Assembly: GCA_029880025.1 (NCBI GenBank)
Contig: JAOUPE010000075.1
Coordinates: forward strand, 1-7,501
Source of the DNA: Caldifarciminota bacterium
Lineage (GTDB): Bacteria > Hydrothermota > Tepidihabitantia > Tepidihabitantales > JAOUPE01
Reading direction: 5' to 3'
DNA length: 7,501 bases
Positions 5,796 through 7,501 of this stretch are shown here, piece by piece. A program made the position numbers and the translations under genes. The notes beneath the pieces were generated by a model. That model saw nothing but the letters and a program-made list of their open reading frames with translations, had not been told where the DNA came from and searched no databases. Numbering within the stretch: the stretch's first letter is position 1; each line of letters begins with the position of its first letter.

Positions 5796-7501
5796 TTATT
5801 TAACGACGAGAAGTTTTTTGACCTCTTTCCCTATTTCTAAGAAGTAGACACCCGGATTTATCCCTTTCAAAGATATTTCTATCTTTCGGTCATTGCGATC
5901 CGCTTTAGGCAGAGAAGCAATCTCTCTTATCAATTTCCCGGATACATCAAAGATTTTTAGTCCGCCTAAGGCGGATTGACGGTCTGCGGTTTGGGGCAAG
6001 CGAATAGCAAAATATGACCTTGCCGGATTTGGAAAGATTTCAGGCGTGAAGCATTCAGCGTTTACCGTCATTCTTTCTTCGATTCCGGGAATTACATCCC
6101 GAATAACCGAAATACTCGAACTCCCACGGTTTGCTACATAGATTCGATTCTCTTGTAGATTATGGGTAAAAGCAATTGGTTCTTCACCGACTTCAATGTT
6201 TGTGATTACCGAATCAGTCACTCCATCAATCACCATCACGCCCCCTGCATAAGCGCCGTTAGCGCAATATACTTTATTATTGGTTGGATTATAAACCAAA
6301 GCACGTGGGGAATTTACTACTGGAATAGTTGTAATTACTTGATTCGTTTCTCCATCAATCACAGTTACATTAAAACTATTCGCATTGGCACAGTAGACTT
6401 TATTGTTTGTTGAATTATAGGTTAACGTAATTGGATAGTATCCTACTTGAACGGTCGCAATTACCGTATCGGTTGCGCCATCAATTACGGTTACATTATC
6501 ACTTTCCAAATTAGCACAATATACCTTATTATTTATCTGATTATAGACTAAAGCCCAAGGATTATATCCTACTTGAACGGTTGTAATTATTGTATCACTT
6601 GTGCCATCAATTACCGTAGCATTATTGCTATTCAGATTAATACAATAAATTTTATTGCTTATTGGATTGTAGACCAAAGCAATAGGGTAATATCCAGTCG
6701 GAATGGTTGTAATTACGGTATTGGTTGCTCCATCAATCACAGTTACGTTAAAGCTATTCTCATTAGCACAGTAGACTTTATTATTTGTTAGGTTGTAGAC
6801 TAAAGCATGCGGATACGTTCCTACTCGAATAGTTGTGATTACAGTATCAGCCGCCCCGTCAATAACTGTCACATCGTCGCTCTCTTGATTCGCACAATAG
6901 ACTTTATCACTGATGGAGTTGTAAATTAAAGCATACGGTAAATCACCAACTTGGACGGATGCAATCACTTGATTGGTTGCTCCGTTTATAACAAAAACCT
7001 TTCCTCCTGCATCATCGGTGCAGTAGATTTTATTATTGGTTGAATTGTAGGTCAAAGCATTCGGATAAGCGATACCAACTGGAATCGTTGTTATCACTTG
7101 ATTGGTTGCACAATCAATCATGCTTATATCATCATCATTAAGATTAGCCGAACAAACCTTATTGTTCGTTGGATTGTAGATTAATGCAGAAGGTCCATCC
7201 CCAACCAGAATGGTAGCAATCACAACGTCGGTTGAACCATCAATTACATCAATATTATCACTTCCACTGTTGGCACAATAGACTATATTGTTAGTTGGAT
7301 TATAGGCCAAAGCTACTGGATTTCTTCTAACCCGGATTATTGTAATTGTTTGATTGGTAGTACCATCAATCACATCGATATCACTGCTGCCGTTGTTGGC
7401 ACAGTAAACTTTATTGTTGGTCGAATTGTAAGCCAGAGCATAAGGAGCGTTGCCAACTTGAACTGTCCTAAGTACGGTATCGGCTACTCCGTCAATCACA
7501 G
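5796..7501 (-). CDS. Exported YVTN/YncE-type beta-propeller protein with Por-type C-terminal sorting domain, 5' end outside the window
   Basis: The frame is open to the right edge, and the GTG at 7499 is only an internal Val codon of a repeat, so the true start and signal peptide lie beyond. The 567 visible codons hold eleven consecutive repeats of 42 residues (43 in repeats 4 and 10), residues 1-464, each of the form VIDGxTNxVITTIxVGxxPxALxYNxTNNKVYCANxxSxxVT, the YVTN propeller blade. Nine have Cys at the VYC position; repeat 3 has it shifted by one and repeat 11 has Val. Seven blades normally close a propeller, so the whole protein probably has two or more. Residues about 485-567 are a sorting domain: FPNPARSYFAIRLP, KIFDVSGKLI, GINPGVYFLEI and a short Lys-rich end. 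Two stretches in it, DRQSALGG (506-513) and ASLPKADRND (528-537), look like in-frame repeat insertions. Probably surface-displayed; ligand unknown. Confidence 0.92.
   Translation of the reverse strand, partial: VIDGVADTVLRTVQVGNAPYALAYNSTNNKVYCANNGSSDIDVIDGTTNQTITIIRVRRNPVALAYNPTNNIVYCANSGSDNIDVIDGSTDVVIATILVGDGPSALIYNPTNNKVCSANLNDDDISMIDCATNQVITTIPVGIAYPNALTYNSTNNKIYCTDDAGGKVFVINGATNQVIASVQVGDLPYALIYNSISDKVYCANQESDDVTVIDGAADTVITTIRVGTYPHALVYNLTNNKVYCANENSFNVTVIDGATNTVITTIPTGYYPIALVYNPISNKIYCINLNSNNATVIDGTSDTIITTVQVGYNPWALVYNQINNKVYCANLESDNVTVIDGATDTVIATVQVGYYPITLTYNSTNNKVYCANANSFNVTVIDGETNQVITTIPVVNSPRALVYNPTNNKVYCANGAYAGGVMVIDGVTDSVITNIEVGEEPIAFTHNLQENRIYVANRGSSSISVIRDVIPGIEERMTVNAECFTPEIFPNPARSYFAIRLPQTADRQSALGGLKIFDVSGKLIREIASLPKADRNDRKIEISLKGINPGVYFLEIGKEVKKLLVVK
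5891..5922. repeat. Degenerate interspersed-repeat copy inside the sorting domain
   Basis: ATTGC (5892-5896) and GCAAT (5917-5921) form the outer arms of an inverted repeat. Within it TCCGCTTTAGGCAGA (5899-5913) matches the 15-base palindrome at 5961-5975 at 12 of 15 positions. The outer words CATTGCGA and GAAGCAATCTC resemble a dispersed palindromic repeat that I recall from many bacterial genomes (from memory, not searched). It is translated in frame as ASLPKADRND. Confidence 0.5.
5961..5975. repeat. Perfect GC-rich palindrome inside the coding sequence
   Basis: TCCGCCTAAGGCGGA has 7-bp arms around a central A. It is read on the minus strand as the SALGG part of DRQSALGG, where related sorting domains run straight from the RLP strand to the KIFDVSG strand. 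It therefore looks like a small palindromic element inserted in frame in a loop. Confidence 0.65.
6110..7501 (-). repeat. 126-bp tandem coding repeats, with a 378-bp higher-order period
   Basis: The eleven propeller repeats are also visible in DNA with a 126-base period (129 at two units). Positions 6350-6411 and 6728-6789 are identical except for five bases, exactly 378 bases (three units) apart, a closer match than the neighbouring units I compared by eye. This suggests that a three-blade block was duplicated fairly recently. Confidence 0.7.

Noticed and set aside
5483..5803. Open frame of 106 codons on the plus strand, rich in Gly, Arg, Leu and Ser
   Set aside because: It exists because a 12-base repeat without in-frame stops stays open. 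There is a TTG start, no ribosome site, variation at codon positions 1-2 with a fixed third base, and the minus frame is open as well.
6162..6791. Plus-strand open frames at 6162-6413 and 6573-6791
   Set aside because: They are antisense shadows of the YVTN repeats and repeat with the same 126-base period.
7497..7499. GTG as the start of the YVTN protein
   Set aside because: It is the Val codon of a repeat (VIDG), there is no signal peptide after it, and the frame continues to the window edge.

Overview
The window looks like a piece of chromosome from an uncultured, moderately AT-rich bacterium of the FCB type or a neighbouring candidate phylum (WOR-3/Stahlbacteria or Cloacimonadota-like). 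This placement is inference. It rests on three exported beta-propeller proteins, two of which end in type IX-like (Por) or FlgD-like C-terminal sorting domains, and on an XRE regulator of a kind I associate with such genomes. No phylogenetic marker other than rlmN is present.

Layout. Positions 1-2740 (minus) carry two tightly spaced genes for exported propellers. The upstream one is a six-Asp-box, sialidase-fold protein with a C-terminal sorting domain (1286-2740). Seven bases after it comes a seven-blade FG-GAP/integrin-alpha-like protein whose C-terminus leaves the window (1-1278). A short divergent promoter region (2741-2864) separates them from a HAD-superfamily hydrolase on the plus strand (2865-3602). 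Converging on it is a minus-strand pair: an XRE-type regulator (4729-5418) followed 32 bases later by rlmN (3674-4696), the 23S rRNA/tRNA adenine-C2 methyltransferase. A perfect 16-bp palindrome sits inside the candidate promoter of the regulator, which suggests autoregulation of the pair.

Positions 5419-5795 have no convincing gene. They hold an AT-rich stretch, then a G-rich block built on a degenerate 12-bp tandem repeat of about 19 units, closed by a GC-rich palindrome. From 5796 to the right edge (minus) is the 3' part of a large YVTN/YncE-type propeller gene with eleven 42-43-residue repeats and a sorting domain. Its start lies beyond the window.

How the genes relate. The three propeller proteins look like parts of one secreted or surface-displayed repertoire. 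rlmN and the regulator form a separate housekeeping/regulatory unit. The least ordinary signals are the 12-bp repeat array, a family of short GC-rich palindromes that appears next to the array and in frame inside the sorting domain of the YVTN gene, the 378-bp (three-blade) duplication in that gene, and the operator-like palindrome before the regulator. I see no defence system, CRISPR, transposase, rRNA or tRNA. I do not see a complete new multigene system.
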